DNA from: an uncultured Chitinophaga sp.
GTDB taxonomy: Bacteria; Bacteroidota; Bacteroidia; Chitinophagales; Chitinophagaceae
Reading direction: 5' to 3'
Length of the DNA: 64,000 nt
Assembly: GCF_902168175.1 (NCBI RefSeq)
Contig: NZ_CABHOU010000054.1
Location: 124,001-188,000 of the forward strand
Shown: positions 16,518 to 26,112 of the stretch, one piece after another
How the letters are laid out: each line of letters opens with the position of its first letter
Position numbering within the stretch: the first letter of the stretch is position 1
Program-made: the position numbers and the translations under genes
Notes under the pieces: generated by a model
Told to the model about the DNA's origin: nothing
The model's input: the letters and a program-made list of their open reading frames with translations, nothing else
Database searches by the model: none

Positions 16518-16569
16518 TGTTAACTAATTGTTACCAAATTGTTATGTAACCGTTTTCCGGCTATTTTTG
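16518..16569 (+). promoter_or_regulatory. Candidate Pho box plus -7 element of the porin gene
   Basis: The clearest array in the window: TGTTAAC, TGTTACC and TGTTATG at 16518, 16529 and 16540, with AT-rich 4-base spacers TAAT and AAAT. After 15 bases comes the perfect -7 element TATTTTTG (16562-16569), 20 bases before the ATG. The layout (7-mers with 4-base spacers) is that of known PhoB sites, although the bases differ. Confidence 0.7.
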
Positions 16570-16588
16570 CGCAAATTATTTGTGACGC

Positions 16589-17890
16589 ATGAAAAGAGCC
16601 GTACTTCCGGTAATGATTTGCCTGCTTATGTCGATCAGCACCATTTCCCGCGCCCAGTTCCTGATGGATATGATAGATACCACTACCGACGTGGGTAAGG
16701 GAATGTTCTCTATGTACAAGAAGTTCGACGCATTACGCCTGGGGGGCTATATGCAGCCTCAGTGGCAGCTGGCAGAGCGCCAGGGCGCAAAAGGGTATGC
16801 AGGAGGCGATTTTCTGCAGCATGTAAATAACCGGTTTACGCTTCGTAGGGGGCGTATAAGGGTTGATTATGAGCGTTATACGAGCGAAGGTTTCCCGGTA
16901 GTGCAATTTGCTTTCCAGTTCGATGGTACCGAACGTGGCGTAAATATCCGCGATTTCTGGGGCCGCTTTTTCGAGAACAAGTACAGTATGTTCTCGCTCA
17001 CCACAGGCATGTTTCCCCGCCCTTTCGGCTACGAGATCAACCTCTCTTCCGGCGATCGTGAAACGCCGGAACGCGGCCGGATGTCGCAGATACTGATGCG
17101 CACCGAGCGCGACCTGGGCGCGATGATTTCGTGGGAACCGCGCCGCAGCAAAGATATTTGGCGCAAACTGAAGGTAGATGCCGGGTTCTTTAACGGCCAG
17201 GGCATGACCGGGGTGGCCGACGTTGATAGTCATAAGGATTTTATCACCCGTGCGTATTTCAGGCAGTTGAATGTATCTAAAAAGATGAAATTGTCTGTGG
17301 GCGCTTCCATGTTGTATGGCGGCATGCAACAATTTACGCCTTACATTTATTCGATGGATGGGAAGGCATTCCTGGTCGATTCTACCGGAAACGTAAATAA
17401 GGTAGCGCCGCGTCATTACTATGGTGCAGATGCGCAGTTACGTATTGCCAACCGGGTTGGTTTTACCGAACTGAGGGCGGAGTACATCCGTGGTACCCAA
17501 ACCGCCACAGCGACTACTACAGAAACTCCGGGTGCCATTCCGCTGGCAGGTGGTGCCCCCGCGCCGCTATACATCCGGCCATTCGACGGAGCTTATTTCT
17601 ACTACGTACAACACATTGCCAGCCTGAAGCACCAGCTGATCATCAAATACGATTGGTACGACCCAAACCGGAATGTAAAGGGCAAAGAGATCGGAAGTGT
17701 CGATGATGGTCTTACCGGGGCAGATGTTCGTTATAATACGCTTGGGGTATGTTATCTATACCACTTTAACCAACAGCTGAAAATGTTTTTTAACTATGAT
17801 GTGGTACAAAATGAAAGTACCAGCCTCGAAGGATTTGAGGATGATTTGAAGGATAATGTGTTTACAGCACGACTGCAGTTCCGGTTCTAA
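16589..17890 (+). CDS. Porin, phosphate-selective OprO/OprP-like
   Basis: A 433-residue outer-membrane beta-barrel with a signal peptide ending near SRAQ. The first strands (LRLGGYMQPQWQL, NRFTLRRGRIRVDYE, FAFQFDGTERGVNIRDFWGRF) and the segment TTGMFPRPFGYEI are the hallmarks of the phosphate-selective porin O/P family. The final strand ends FTARLQFRF with a terminal Phe, as needed for barrel insertion. OprP-type porins concentrate phosphate or polyphosphate across the outer membrane. The strong Pho-box-like array at its promoter and the adjacent PhoR/PhoB-like pair support that substrate here; the basic channel residues cannot be placed without an alignment. Confidence 0.85.
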   Translation: MKRAVLPVMICLLMSISTISRAQFLMDMIDTTTDVGKGMFSMYKKFDALRLGGYMQPQWQLAERQGAKGYAGGDFLQHVNNRFTLRRGRIRVDYERYTSEGFPVVQFAFQFDGTERGVNIRDFWGRFFENKYSMFSLTTGMFPRPFGYEINLSSGDRETPERGRMSQILMRTERDLGAMISWEPRRSKDIWRKLKVDAGFFNGQGMTGVADVDSHKDFITRAYFRQLNVSKKMKLSVGASMLYGGMQQFTPYIYSMDGKAFLVDSTGNVNKVAPRHYYGADAQLRIANRVGFTELRAEYIRGTQTATATTTETPGAIPLAGGAPAPLYIRPFDGAYFYYVQHIASLKHQLIIKYDWYDPNRNVKGKEIGSVDDGLTGADVRYNTLGVCYLYHFNQQLKMFFNYDVVQNESTSLEGFEDDLKDNVFTARLQFRF

Positions 17891-17900
17891 GATTACCGCA

Positions 17901-17938
17901 TAAGAAAGGCCGCTTCGTATTCGAAGCGGCCTTTCTTA
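17901..17938. terminator. Bidirectional intrinsic terminator
   Basis: TAAGAAAGGCCGCTTCG, a TAT loop and the exact reverse complement form a 17-bp stem between the convergent porin and histidine kinase genes. Confidence 0.92.
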
Positions 17939-17955
17939 TTATTATCAGCTAAATA

Positions 17956-19005
17956 TTATTCTCTTACTGCCTCCAGCGTAAAGCCGAACGTAGAACCTAC
18001 TTCCTGTTTGCTACGCACATTGATTGTTTGCCCGTGCGCTTCGATAATATGTTTAACGATGGCCAGGCCAAGACCAGTACCGCCAATATCACGGCTGCGT
18101 GCCCTGTCGGTACGGTAAAAACGTTCGAACACGCGCGGCAGATGTTCTTCCTGCATACCAATACCATCGTCGGATATTTCCACAAGCAGCGTTTTGCCGT
18201 CGAGGTTGTAAATGCTGGCTACCGTAGCGCCTTGCTGTTTACCATATTTAATAGAGTTGTCGATCAGGTTAATCAGCACCTGGCGAATTTTCTCCTTATC
18301 GGCCAATACCTGTACCGGCGCTTCGCATCCTTTCTTAATACTGAATTTAATTTCCTTGCCTTTAGCCTTTAGTGAAAGCGTGTCGAACACATCGCGGATC
18401 AGGTCCTGTATCACGAATATCTCGGCATTGATAGTCATTTCGCCGCTTTCGAGTTTGGATATTTCATCCAGGTCGTCGAGCAAGCGGCAAAGGCGGTCGA
18501 TGTTTTTGGTAGCGTTTTTAAGGAACATCCGGTTTACGGTCGGGTCTTCCATGGCACCATCCAGCAATGTATGTATGTAACCCTGCACGGCAAAGATGGG
18601 TGTTTTCAGCTCGTGCGAGAGGTTCATCAAAAACTCTTTACGGAAAGCTTCGTTCCTGCGCAGGTTGTCCAGTTCTTCCTTTTTCTGGCTGGCCCATTTT
18701 TCCACATCCTCACTTACTTCCTCAATGGTTTTAAGGGGCAGGATATTTTTGTTAAAGAAGTCTTCCCTTTTAGTAGCCTTGGTCTGGTAAATGAATTTGT
18801 AAATCAGTTTTATCTTCCTGTAAATGAAGTTCTGCAGCGTGTACAGGTACAGGTAGTACGCCACCAGGAAGGTGAGTACAAACGCAATGCCTACCGTTTT
18901 AAAGCTGGGATCAATGAACATGGTGCCCAACGCTGCTACTATGGAAAGTACCAGGGCGGTAAAAGCGGCTAGTTTTTGTGGTGACAGGTTTTTTGCTTTG
19001 AGCAT
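17956..19005 (-). CDS. Sensor histidine kinase, PhoR-like
   Basis: A membrane sensor kinase of 349 residues from the ATG at 19005 (MLKAKNLSPQKL); in-frame starts at 19065 (ATG) and 19074 (GTG) would add 20-23 residues without family resemblance. Two hydrophobic segments lie near the N-terminus with almost no periplasmic domain, as in PhoR. The dimerisation/phosphorylation site is FLMNLSHELKTPIFAVQGYI (His in SHELKTP), followed by the N-box NLIDNSIKYG, DDGIGMQ and GGTGLGLAI. It is encoded after its response regulator and faces the porin. Together they are the likely controllers of the phosphate block. Confidence 0.88.
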   Translation of the reverse strand: MLKAKNLSPQKLAAFTALVLSIVAALGTMFIDPSFKTVGIAFVLTFLVAYYLYLYTLQNFIYRKIKLIYKFIYQTKATKREDFFNKNILPLKTIEEVSEDVEKWASQKKEELDNLRRNEAFRKEFLMNLSHELKTPIFAVQGYIHTLLDGAMEDPTVNRMFLKNATKNIDRLCRLLDDLDEISKLESGEMTINAEIFVIQDLIRDVFDTLSLKAKGKEIKFSIKKGCEAPVQVLADKEKIRQVLINLIDNSIKYGKQQGATVASIYNLDGKTLLVEISDDGIGMQEEHLPRVFERFYRTDRARSRDIGGTGLGLAIVKHIIEAHGQTINVRSKQEVGSTFGFTLEAVRE

Positions 19006-19185
19006 ACTCCAAAGTGAGTAATGATTGTAATACAGGGAAATTAAACTAAATTTTTTATTTGCCATAACAAGCACTTGGCGCCTTCACATGTAAAGCTTCA
19101 AAAAAGAAGGGAAAGATACAATAAAAGAATACGAAGAAAGTGCATTCACACCTTCCTCGTTTACTTTATAAAAGTCGGTAAAGAT

Positions 19186-19878
19186 TTACATTTCGAATTT
19201 ATAACCTACGCCTTTAACGGTGGTAATAAGGTCGATGCCTATTTTCTGGCGTATTTTGCGGATATGTACATCAATGGTACGATCGCCCACAATTACTTCG
19301 GTACCCCATACCTGGTTCAGGATTTCATTGCGAAGGAAAACGCGGCCTGGTTTAGACGCCAGCAGTTGTAACAGTTCGAATTCCTTTTTAGCCAGCACGA
19401 TTTCCTGGTCTTTGTAGGTAACTGCGAATTTTTCGCGGTCGATGGTGAGGTCACCCAACAGCAATTTTGTTTCCTCTTGTTTATAGAGCCTGCGGAAGAG
19501 TGCGTTAATACGGCTAACCAGCAATTTGGGTTTGATGGGTTTGGCTATATAATCGTCTGCTCCCATGTTAAGACCTTCAATTTCCGACTTTTCGTCGTTG
19601 AGGGCCGTGAGGAACAGGATCATGGTTTCTTTAAATTCGGGTAGTTTGCGCAGATCGCGACAGGTATCGATGCCATTTTTGTTGGGCATCATGATATCGA
19701 GCATGATCAGGTCTGGGCGGAAAATTTTAGCTTTCTGGATCGCTTCGCTGCCATCTTTGGCAATTACGGTGTCGTATCCCGCGCTCCTGAGGTTATAGCT
19801 GATAATCTCGAGGATGTCCGTTTCATCATCTACAACCAGTATTTTGCCGGCAACCGCTTGGTCCATCATCATAAACAT
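19186..19878 (-). CDS. Response regulator, PhoB-like (OmpR family)
   Basis: A 230-residue regulator with a receiver domain (acidic pocket VDDETD, phospho-acceptor Asp in LIMLDIMMPN, Thr in FLTAL, Lys in YIAKPIKPK) and an OmpR/PhoB winged-helix domain ending GDRTIDVHIRKIRQKIG and TVKGVGYKFEM. It precedes the PhoR-like kinase by about 180 bases. Its own promoter holds an 11-bp-spaced repeat like those before the porin and receptor genes, consistent with autoregulation. The most likely role is the phosphate-response regulator that binds those arrays. Confidence 0.88.
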   Translation of the reverse strand: MFMMMDQAVAGKILVVDDETDILEIISYNLRSAGYDTVIAKDGSEAIQKAKIFRPDLIMLDIMMPNKNGIDTCRDLRKLPEFKETMILFLTALNDEKSEIEGLNMGADDYIAKPIKPKLLVSRINALFRRLYKQEETKLLLGDLTIDREKFAVTYKDQEIVLAKKEFELLQLLASKPGRVFLRNEILNQVWGTEVIVGDRTIDVHIRKIRQKIGIDLITTVKGVGYKFEM

Positions 19879-19897
19879 TTGTTTTATTAAGACGCTG

Positions 19898-19950
19898 CAA
19901 AATTAACCACATGAGGCCATGATTAATGGAAAGTTAACATTATGTAATTG
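19898..19950 (-). promoter_or_regulatory. Candidate Pho box plus -7 element of the phoB-like gene
   Basis: On the minus strand CAATTAC, TGTTAAC and CATTAAT (plus-strand 19944, 19933 and 19922) are exactly 11 bp apart. Sixteen bases later comes the -7 element TAATTTTG (19898-19905), about 20 bases before the start codon. Confidence 0.6.
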
Positions 19951-20076
19951 TTAATTCGACACCGCCTCATAAGCATCTTATAAACAGCAAGTTACAGAAA
20001 AAAAATGGGTCGGCTTTCAGCAATCAGAAATGCACTGCCGGAAACTGCCATTTCGGCGGCCGCAAAGGGCCTCTGC

Positions 20077-20107
20077 TTTGACGGAGGCAAATTTGGTCGT
20101 AAATTTG
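20077..20107 (+). promoter_or_regulatory. Promoter of the large secreted protein gene
   Basis: TTTG (20077-20080), a 19-base spacer and TAAATTTG (20100-20107) match the Bacteroidota consensus at both elements. The predicted start is near 20114, about 24 bases before the ATG. Confidence 0.7.
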
Positions 20108-20137
20108 CAGTATAGATGAGAGTGTAAATCATTATTA

Positions 20138-22351
20138 ATGAGAAAATTATTGATAATCATATCATTTGGAGTAATTCAAAGTGGATGGTTATATGCACAA
20201 AATGGAAGTAGCGGCGGGAATGTTCAGATACCTATAGGGCGCCAGGGTTTCCACGATAATATCGACAAAGAGCAGGCGGAAGCCCTTAAATTCGGTAATA
20301 AAGGAGTGGAAAAGCCAGACGTGGTTAAAGTTTCGGACGATAGAAGCCTGAACCTTCAGGTGACCAATGCCCTGATTAAACAGGTGGATGCGATGCAAAA
20401 CGAGATAGAACTCGATTCTGCACTGGACCATCGTTTAAAGATCAAATACCTCTCGGGCCTACAGCAGGTGCTGAAAGACTACAATACCAAACGCGCTTAC
20501 GGCCGCATTAATCCGGAAGAAGCGCCAGCTATGGTGGCGGCTTATCGTAATATGATGAAAGCTAATGTAGCGGGCAAAAGCATTCTGCCATATGTTTCCA
20601 GTTTATCCTGGGAGGCGGGGGAGCGTATCATAGAACCATTCCAGGATAACGTGGGTTACAAAGACGCTAAAGTGGAGATGTTCGGCAAGTTTGCGTTTGA
20701 GAACATCGAAACAATCATGCCCAAACTGGGGCCTTACCTCGAATACCCGATCACAGACTCTATCATAGCTGTTGTGGCCAGGAAGAACCCTAACCAGGTG
20801 CTTACCTACGCCACTTCTTATACGCCCACTGCTTCGGCCATCCGCCGTAACAGGGACCCGCTGGTGCAAACCATTGTGAGCATCGGCCGCTCTAATCAAT
20901 CTACGAAAATATTACCTTTTATAGATGAGATTTTGGCTGGCAGAGCCACTGTAAGCGACCTGGAAAAAGCGGTGGAGAACGATGAACAGTACTTCCGCCA
21001 GATGGTGAAAACCACTATACAGTTGCAAAAACGGAAGGTGGACGGCGAGCAGATACTGGGCATGAAGGCGATGAATGACAATATGAAGGCGAAGGCCCTG
21101 CGGTACATCCGCGAGGTGAATGACCTGCATGAGGAACCCGCGCCCGTGCGTTTCCGTATCGTTAAAGACTTTTCGCCTGAAGAGCTGTACTACCTGATCA
21201 TCAATGGTCAGGAGGAATTGTTTACCTCAAGTTATACAAACCACGCCGGTGCCGGCATGTACGACCAGATGATGGCGCGTATGAAACCGCCGCGTGGCGA
21301 TAGTTTGCTGTTACTGGTGAGCTTTGACCACTTTAAGAAGTTCCTGGCAATGGCCGCAGGTTTCAATACGCTCGACCACTTCCTGAAGTCAATGGATGCC
21401 AGCAACTCCACTTACCTGATGCAGAAGTTCGTGCGTGCCCTTGAAAAAACGGAAGATCTGGAAGATGCGGTGGATGTGGCTAACTCATTTGGCAGTATAC
21501 GCGACGAAAAGCTGATGGCCCTGTTGCGCTCTGAGGTACAATCGAATTTTGCTTACGTTAGTAAAAAGAAAGACAGGCGTGGTATCGTAATTTACGAACT
21601 GCTCAGCAGCCTCGTTGCCCCGGAAGGCAAAAACGGCGATTCGGCCTGGGCCCGCCAGATGTCTGCCAAACTGCAACTGCCGCCGATCAACTTCGTAGAG
21701 TTTAATTCTCTGCAAAGCGATAGCGGCCGCATTTATCAACAGGTGTTCTTTTATGGCGATAAGGACGGACAGGATTCTTATGGCAGCTTTATGGGCAACT
21801 TCCCTTCCAGTGACTGGAAGGTGAGCAAAAACGCGCACTGGACAACTATATCATCCATCAAAGGAAAGCCTACTACCATTTTCGCGAATAACCCGATAGA
21901 CGAACCCGGAGACAAGGAAGCGATCAGTAAACTGGGCGAATACCTCGACGAAAAAGGGATTCACCCTACGATATTTATTCACCGTGGCCACAGTTACCAT
22001 GTTAACACCACGCTTGATAACCTGCAAAGCACTGCCCGTATCGTAGTGCTGGGTTCCTGCGGTGGCTATCATAACCTGGCCGTGGTTTTGGAAAAGGCGC
22101 CGGAAGCGCACATCATTTCTTCTAAACAGGTGGGTACCCGCTGGGTGAACGAGCCTATTATCCGCAGCCTGGAAGACCAGATACGCGCCGGCAAAAATGT
22201 AGACTGGGTAAATATGTGGGCTTCCCTGAGCAAGAAATTTGCAGGCGACGCCCGCAATAAACCACTGTTCGACGACTATGTGCCACCACATAAAAACCTG
22301 GGGGCCATTTTCATCAAGGCATACCGGCAGATCATGAAAGATGAAAAGTAA
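20138..22351 (+). CDS. Large secreted protein with possible clan-CD peptidase-like C-terminus
   Basis: I do not recognise a named family. The 737 residues begin with a signal peptide ending near LYAQN. Residues about 60-510 are helix-rich and look like a solenoid or repeat scaffold. The last 200 residues alternate beta and alpha. They contain PTIFIHRGHSYH (His615, His618) and then ARIVVLGSCGGY (Cys641). A hydrophobic strand ending in His-x-Gly and a second strand ending in Gly-Ser-Cys-Gly is the layout of the clan CD (caspase, gingipain, separase, CHAT) catalytic dyad. The 26-residue His-Cys spacing is short but known in separases. It is transcribed alone and ends at a GAAA-loop hairpin. The peptidase idea is an inference. 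Confidence 0.6.
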   Translation: MRKLLIIISFGVIQSGWLYAQNGSSGGNVQIPIGRQGFHDNIDKEQAEALKFGNKGVEKPDVVKVSDDRSLNLQVTNALIKQVDAMQNEIELDSALDHRLKIKYLSGLQQVLKDYNTKRAYGRINPEEAPAMVAAYRNMMKANVAGKSILPYVSSLSWEAGERIIEPFQDNVGYKDAKVEMFGKFAFENIETIMPKLGPYLEYPITDSIIAVVARKNPNQVLTYATSYTPTASAIRRNRDPLVQTIVSIGRSNQSTKILPFIDEILAGRATVSDLEKAVENDEQYFRQMVKTTIQLQKRKVDGEQILGMKAMNDNMKAKALRYIREVNDLHEEPAPVRFRIVKDFSPEELYYLIINGQEELFTSSYTNHAGAGMYDQMMARMKPPRGDSLLLLVSFDHFKKFLAMAAGFNTLDHFLKSMDASNSTYLMQKFVRALEKTEDLEDAVDVANSFGSIRDEKLMALLRSEVQSNFAYVSKKKDRRGIVIYELLSSLVAPEGKNGDSAWARQMSAKLQLPPINFVEFNSLQSDSGRIYQQVFFYGDKDGQDSYGSFMGNFPSSDWKVSKNAHWTTISSIKGKPTTIFANNPIDEPGDKEAISKLGEYLDEKGIHPTIFIHRGHSYHVNTTLDNLQSTARIVVLGSCGGYHNLAVVLEKAPEAHIISSKQVGTRWVNEPIIRSLEDQIRAGKNVDWVNMWASLSKKFAGDARNKPLFDDYVPPHKNLGAIFIKAYRQIMKDEK

Positions 22352-22361
22352 ACACACTATA

Positions 22362-22391
22362 GCAAGGGAGAAACGAAAGTTTCTCCCTTGC
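22362..22391 (+). terminator. Hairpin with GAAA tetraloop, probable terminator
   Basis: GCAAGGGAGAAAC, loop GAAA, GTTTCTCCCTTGC: a perfect 13-bp stem just after the stop codon. The following T-run is weak (CGTTTAT). Confidence 0.7.
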
Positions 22392-22477
22392 CGTTTATAC
22401 ATGGGCACCATGCAATTAGGTAAAAAGCAGTAGGTTTGTAAACCAATTATTGGAAAATACGTAATCTGAAAGTTAAG

Positions 22478-24244
22478 GTGGAGAATCTGGCGGTTAAGAA
22501 GGTTTTTGATACTAGTTTGTTAAGGAGGGTATTTTCATTCGCTCGCCCCTACAGGCGCTCGTTTTATCTTTCCATGTTCCTTACAGTGTTGCTGGCGGTA
22601 TTATCGCCCGTGCGCCCTTATCTTATCCAGTTGTCGGTAGATAAATACATTGCCAACGACCTGATGCAGCTGCTGTTTACCGTTACCATGCTGCAGGTGG
22701 GTTTGCTGATTGTGGAAACCGTGGTGCGGTTCTTTTTCTCTTACCTCACAAACTGGCTGGGCCAGTCGGTAATTAAGGATATGCGGGTGGCGGTGTATAA
22801 AAAGATCGTTCGCCTCGACCTCGCCTTTTTCGACAAAACGCCCATCGGTACTCTTACTACCCGTACCATTAACGACATTGAGGCCATCAACGACATATTT
22901 TCCGAGGGCATTATTTCCATCGTAGCCGATGTGCTGATGATCGTCGCCATACTGGGCGTGATGTTTTATGAGGACTGGCGGCTTACGCTCATCAGTCTGT
23001 CTCCTTTCCCCGTACTCATTTTCGCCACATATATTTTTAAAGAGAGTGTAAATAAATCCTTCCACCGGGTACGTAACGCGGTATCGGCGCTCAACGCCTT
23101 TGTGCAGGAGCATTTAACGGGCATGGTGGTGGTGCAGGCGTTTTCGGCAGAGAACAGGGAGTTCGGTAAGTTCCGCACGATCAATAAAGACCATCGTAAA
23201 GCTAATATAGACGCCATTTTTGCTTACTCGGTGTTTTTCCCGATCGTGGAAATTATACTGGCTATTTCTTTAGGGTTGATGGTTTGGTGGGGTGCTAATA
23301 AGGTGCTGAACTTCGAAGTGACCCAGGGTGTGATGATCGCTTTTATCATGTACCTCAACATGCTGTTTCGCCCGCTGCGCATACTGGCCGATAAGTTTAA
23401 TACCCTGCAGATGGGTATGGTGGCCAGTGAGCGTGTATTTAAAGTGCTGGATAGCAATGAGTACATACCGGACAATGGCACCCATACTGCCGAAAATATG
23501 AAGGGCGGTATCAAGTTCGATCATGTATGGTTTGCGTACAAAGATGATCGTTATGTACTGAAAGACATTGATTTCGAAGTAAAACCAGGACAAACAGTGG
23601 CCATAGTAGGGCACACCGGTTCCGGTAAAACCACTATCATCAGCATACTGAACCGGTTGTACGAGATCCAGAAAGGCACCATCAGTATAGATGGCATTCC
23701 GTTGCCAGACTATAAACTGGAAGCCCTGCGCAGCAGGATAGGGGTGGTGTTGCAGGATGTATTCCTGTCGTCCGGCTCCATTTACGATAACATTACCCTC
23801 CGCAACGCCAATATCAGCCGGGAGCAGGTAGAGAGTGCGGCCAAACTCATCGGCATGCACGAATTTATTATGCAGTTGCCCGGCGGGTACGACTACCAGG
23901 TAATGGAGCGGGGCAGCACCCTGTCGCTGGGGCAGCGCCAGCTCATTTCGTTTATCCGCGCCTTATTATATAATCCGGCCATCCTTATTCTCGACGAGGC
24001 TACCTCTTCGGTGGATACAGAATCCGAGATGCTGATCCAGCATGCTATCGACAAACTGATCGCCGACCGTACCGCCATCGTCATCGCCCACCGCCTGTCC
24101 ACTATCAGCAAGGCCGATAAGATCATCGTTTTGGATAAAGGGGAAATTAAGGAGATGGGGAACCATGAGGAACTGTTACAGGTCGAAGGCTTTTATCATA
24201 AATTATATATGATGCAGTTCAAGCAGGCGGAGAGCCCCCTCTAA
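22478..24244 (+). CDS. ABC exporter, ATP-binding and permease (MsbA-type half transporter)
   Basis: A 588-residue half transporter that starts at GTG (22478). The N-terminal about 320 residues hold six membrane helices of the type I exporter fold. The nucleotide-binding domain has Walker A GHTGSGKTT (about 378), the Q-loop in GVVLQDVF, signature LSLGQRQ (about 482), Walker B ILILDEATSS (about 502) and the switch His in AHRLST. Two copies would form the working pump, exporting lipids or drugs to the periplasm or outer leaflet. Close Bacteroidota homologues are simply called ABC transporter; the substrate is not predictable. It appears monocistronic. Confidence 0.9.
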   Translation: MENLAVKKVFDTSLLRRVFSFARPYRRSFYLSMFLTVLLAVLSPVRPYLIQLSVDKYIANDLMQLLFTVTMLQVGLLIVETVVRFFFSYLTNWLGQSVIKDMRVAVYKKIVRLDLAFFDKTPIGTLTTRTINDIEAINDIFSEGIISIVADVLMIVAILGVMFYEDWRLTLISLSPFPVLIFATYIFKESVNKSFHRVRNAVSALNAFVQEHLTGMVVVQAFSAENREFGKFRTINKDHRKANIDAIFAYSVFFPIVEIILAISLGLMVWWGANKVLNFEVTQGVMIAFIMYLNMLFRPLRILADKFNTLQMGMVASERVFKVLDSNEYIPDNGTHTAENMKGGIKFDHVWFAYKDDRYVLKDIDFEVKPGQTVAIVGHTGSGKTTIISILNRLYEIQKGTISIDGIPLPDYKLEALRSRIGVVLQDVFLSSGSIYDNITLRNANISREQVESAAKLIGMHEFIMQLPGGYDYQVMERGSTLSLGQRQLISFIRALLYNPAILILDEATSSVDTESEMLIQHAIDKLIADRTAIVIAHRLSTISKADKIIVLDKGEIKEMGNHEELLQVEGFYHKLYMMQFKQAESPL

Positions 24245-24481
24245 ACATTTTCCCCGACCTCGTCTGTTTTTTGCGCTTGCCCGAAAACTTATATAGATTT
24301 TTGGTTAGGAAGCCTCATTTTATATCATTTCTCACCTACTGGGCTCATATGTGAATTTTATTCATTTAAGTAGGGGCGTTTCAGGGACGCAAAAACTGAT
24401 TTTAATCAGGTTGATTTTTTGCCTTAAACATTTGATATTTACAGAATTACAGCAGTATGCCCCTTTTTTTTATACGCTGGG

Positions 24482-24511
24482 TTTAAAATGAACTAAAATC
24501 GCATATCTTTG
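24482..24511 (+). promoter_or_regulatory. Promoter of the ATP synthase operon
   Basis: TTTA (24482-24485), an 18-base spacer and a perfect -7 element TATCTTTG (24504-24511) lie 20 bases before the GTG start of atpB. Confidence 0.6.
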
Positions 24512-24530
24512 CGCAAAATTTCAGAAAGCG

Positions 24531-25724
24531 GTGATTTCTTTTAACAAGTCCAAATATAGTCTGGTAGCCCTGTTTGTGGCATTTTGCATGGCTGGTTACA
24601 GCCCTGCCAACGCTCAGCATGCTGAGCACAATGACACTACTGTTCACGAGCATGACCTGGCTAATGAAGCTGGTCATGATGCGCAAGCCCATGGCGAACA
24701 TGAACAAAAGAAAGGTTTTGACGCCAAAGAAGTAATTCTTGGTCACGTAAAGGATGCTCATGACTGGCATTTCTTCAGCATTGACGATTTTCACGCGACT
24801 ATTCCTCTTCCTGTAATTATTTACCACCCTACCCGTGGTTTCTCTTCTTTCTCCTCCTCCCGTTTTGAGCACGGCCATGCAACCTACGAAGGTTACCGCC
24901 TGCTGGACGAGCATTATATTCACGAAAAAGGTCTTGACCCGAATGTTTATTCGGCGGGTAAGATTGTAGAAGTAGACGAAGCTGGTATGCCAACAGGCGC
25001 TAAGATCCAGGACTGGTCTATGACTAAAAACGTAACAGCGTTGTTCATTGCTACCGGCTTATTGCTGGTGCTGATGATCGGTGTGGCGAATTCTTACAAA
25101 ACACGCGGTGTGAAATCTGCTCCCAAAGGTTTCCAGAGCCTGATAGAGCCGGTGATTATCTTTATCCGCGACGAGGTAGTGAAACCGAACATTCCCGGTT
25201 ACCGTGCAGAGCGTTTCACTCCATTCATTCTTACCGTATTCTTCTTTATTCTGATCAATAACCTGTTTGGCCTGTTGCCAGGCTCGGCTAACGTTACCGG
25301 TAACATCGCTGTAACTGCTGCACTGGCGCTGTTTAGCTTTATCGCTACCTGCTGGGCATCTAACAAACATTACTGGGGTCACATCGTTAATCCTCCTGTT
25401 CCGGTATGGGTTAAACCAATCCTGGCGCCGGTAGAGCTGATCGGTGTATTCACCAAACCAATTTCCCTGATGATCAGGTTGTTCGCCAATATCCTGGCCG
25501 GCCACATCATCATCCTGAGCATTGTGTCGTTGATTTTCATTTTCGGATCGCTGAATAAAGTAGCCGGTTATGGTTTTATGCCTATCTCCATTGCGTTTAA
25601 CCTCGTAATGATGATGCTGGAACTGCTGGTAGCCTTTATCCAGGCGTTCATCTTCGCCAACCTTACCGCGGTGTTCGTTGGTCAGGCAATGGAAGGTGCG
25701 CACCACGACGAACATCATCACTAA
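24531..25724 (+). CDS. atpB: F1Fo ATP synthase subunit a
   Basis: Subunit a forms the proton half-channels beside the c-ring in the inner membrane. The 397 residues are longer than in E. coli because of a cleavable-looking N-terminal signal (to ANAQ) and a His/Asp-rich extracytoplasmic stretch, both usual in Bacteroidota. The conserved core is visible as LNNLFGLLPG-like INNLFGLLPGSANVTGN, the essential Arg in KPISLMIRLFANILAGH, and the last helix with LVAFIQAFIFANLTAVFVGQA. The C-terminus is His-rich (HHDEHHH). The start is GTG at 24531. First gene of atpBEFHA. Confidence 0.95.
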   Translation: MISFNKSKYSLVALFVAFCMAGYSPANAQHAEHNDTTVHEHDLANEAGHDAQAHGEHEQKKGFDAKEVILGHVKDAHDWHFFSIDDFHATIPLPVIIYHPTRGFSSFSSSRFEHGHATYEGYRLLDEHYIHEKGLDPNVYSAGKIVEVDEAGMPTGAKIQDWSMTKNVTALFIATGLLLVLMIGVANSYKTRGVKSAPKGFQSLIEPVIIFIRDEVVKPNIPGYRAERFTPFILTVFFFILINNLFGLLPGSANVTGNIAVTAALALFSFIATCWASNKHYWGHIVNPPVPVWVKPILAPVELIGVFTKPISLMIRLFANILAGHIIILSIVSLIFIFGSLNKVAGYGFMPISIAFNLVMMMLELLVAFIQAFIFANLTAVFVGQAMEGAHHDEHHH

Positions 25725-25741
25725 TTTCGAAACATTTTTAA

Positions 25742-26020
<279 letters not shown>

Positions 26021-26112
26021 GAACAACCTTTAATTACTGCATCCGGCGCATAGGGCAAAGGATGCAGTAATTGTATTTTGATCTAAGTAAATTATTTAAA
26101 TACATCTCTAAT

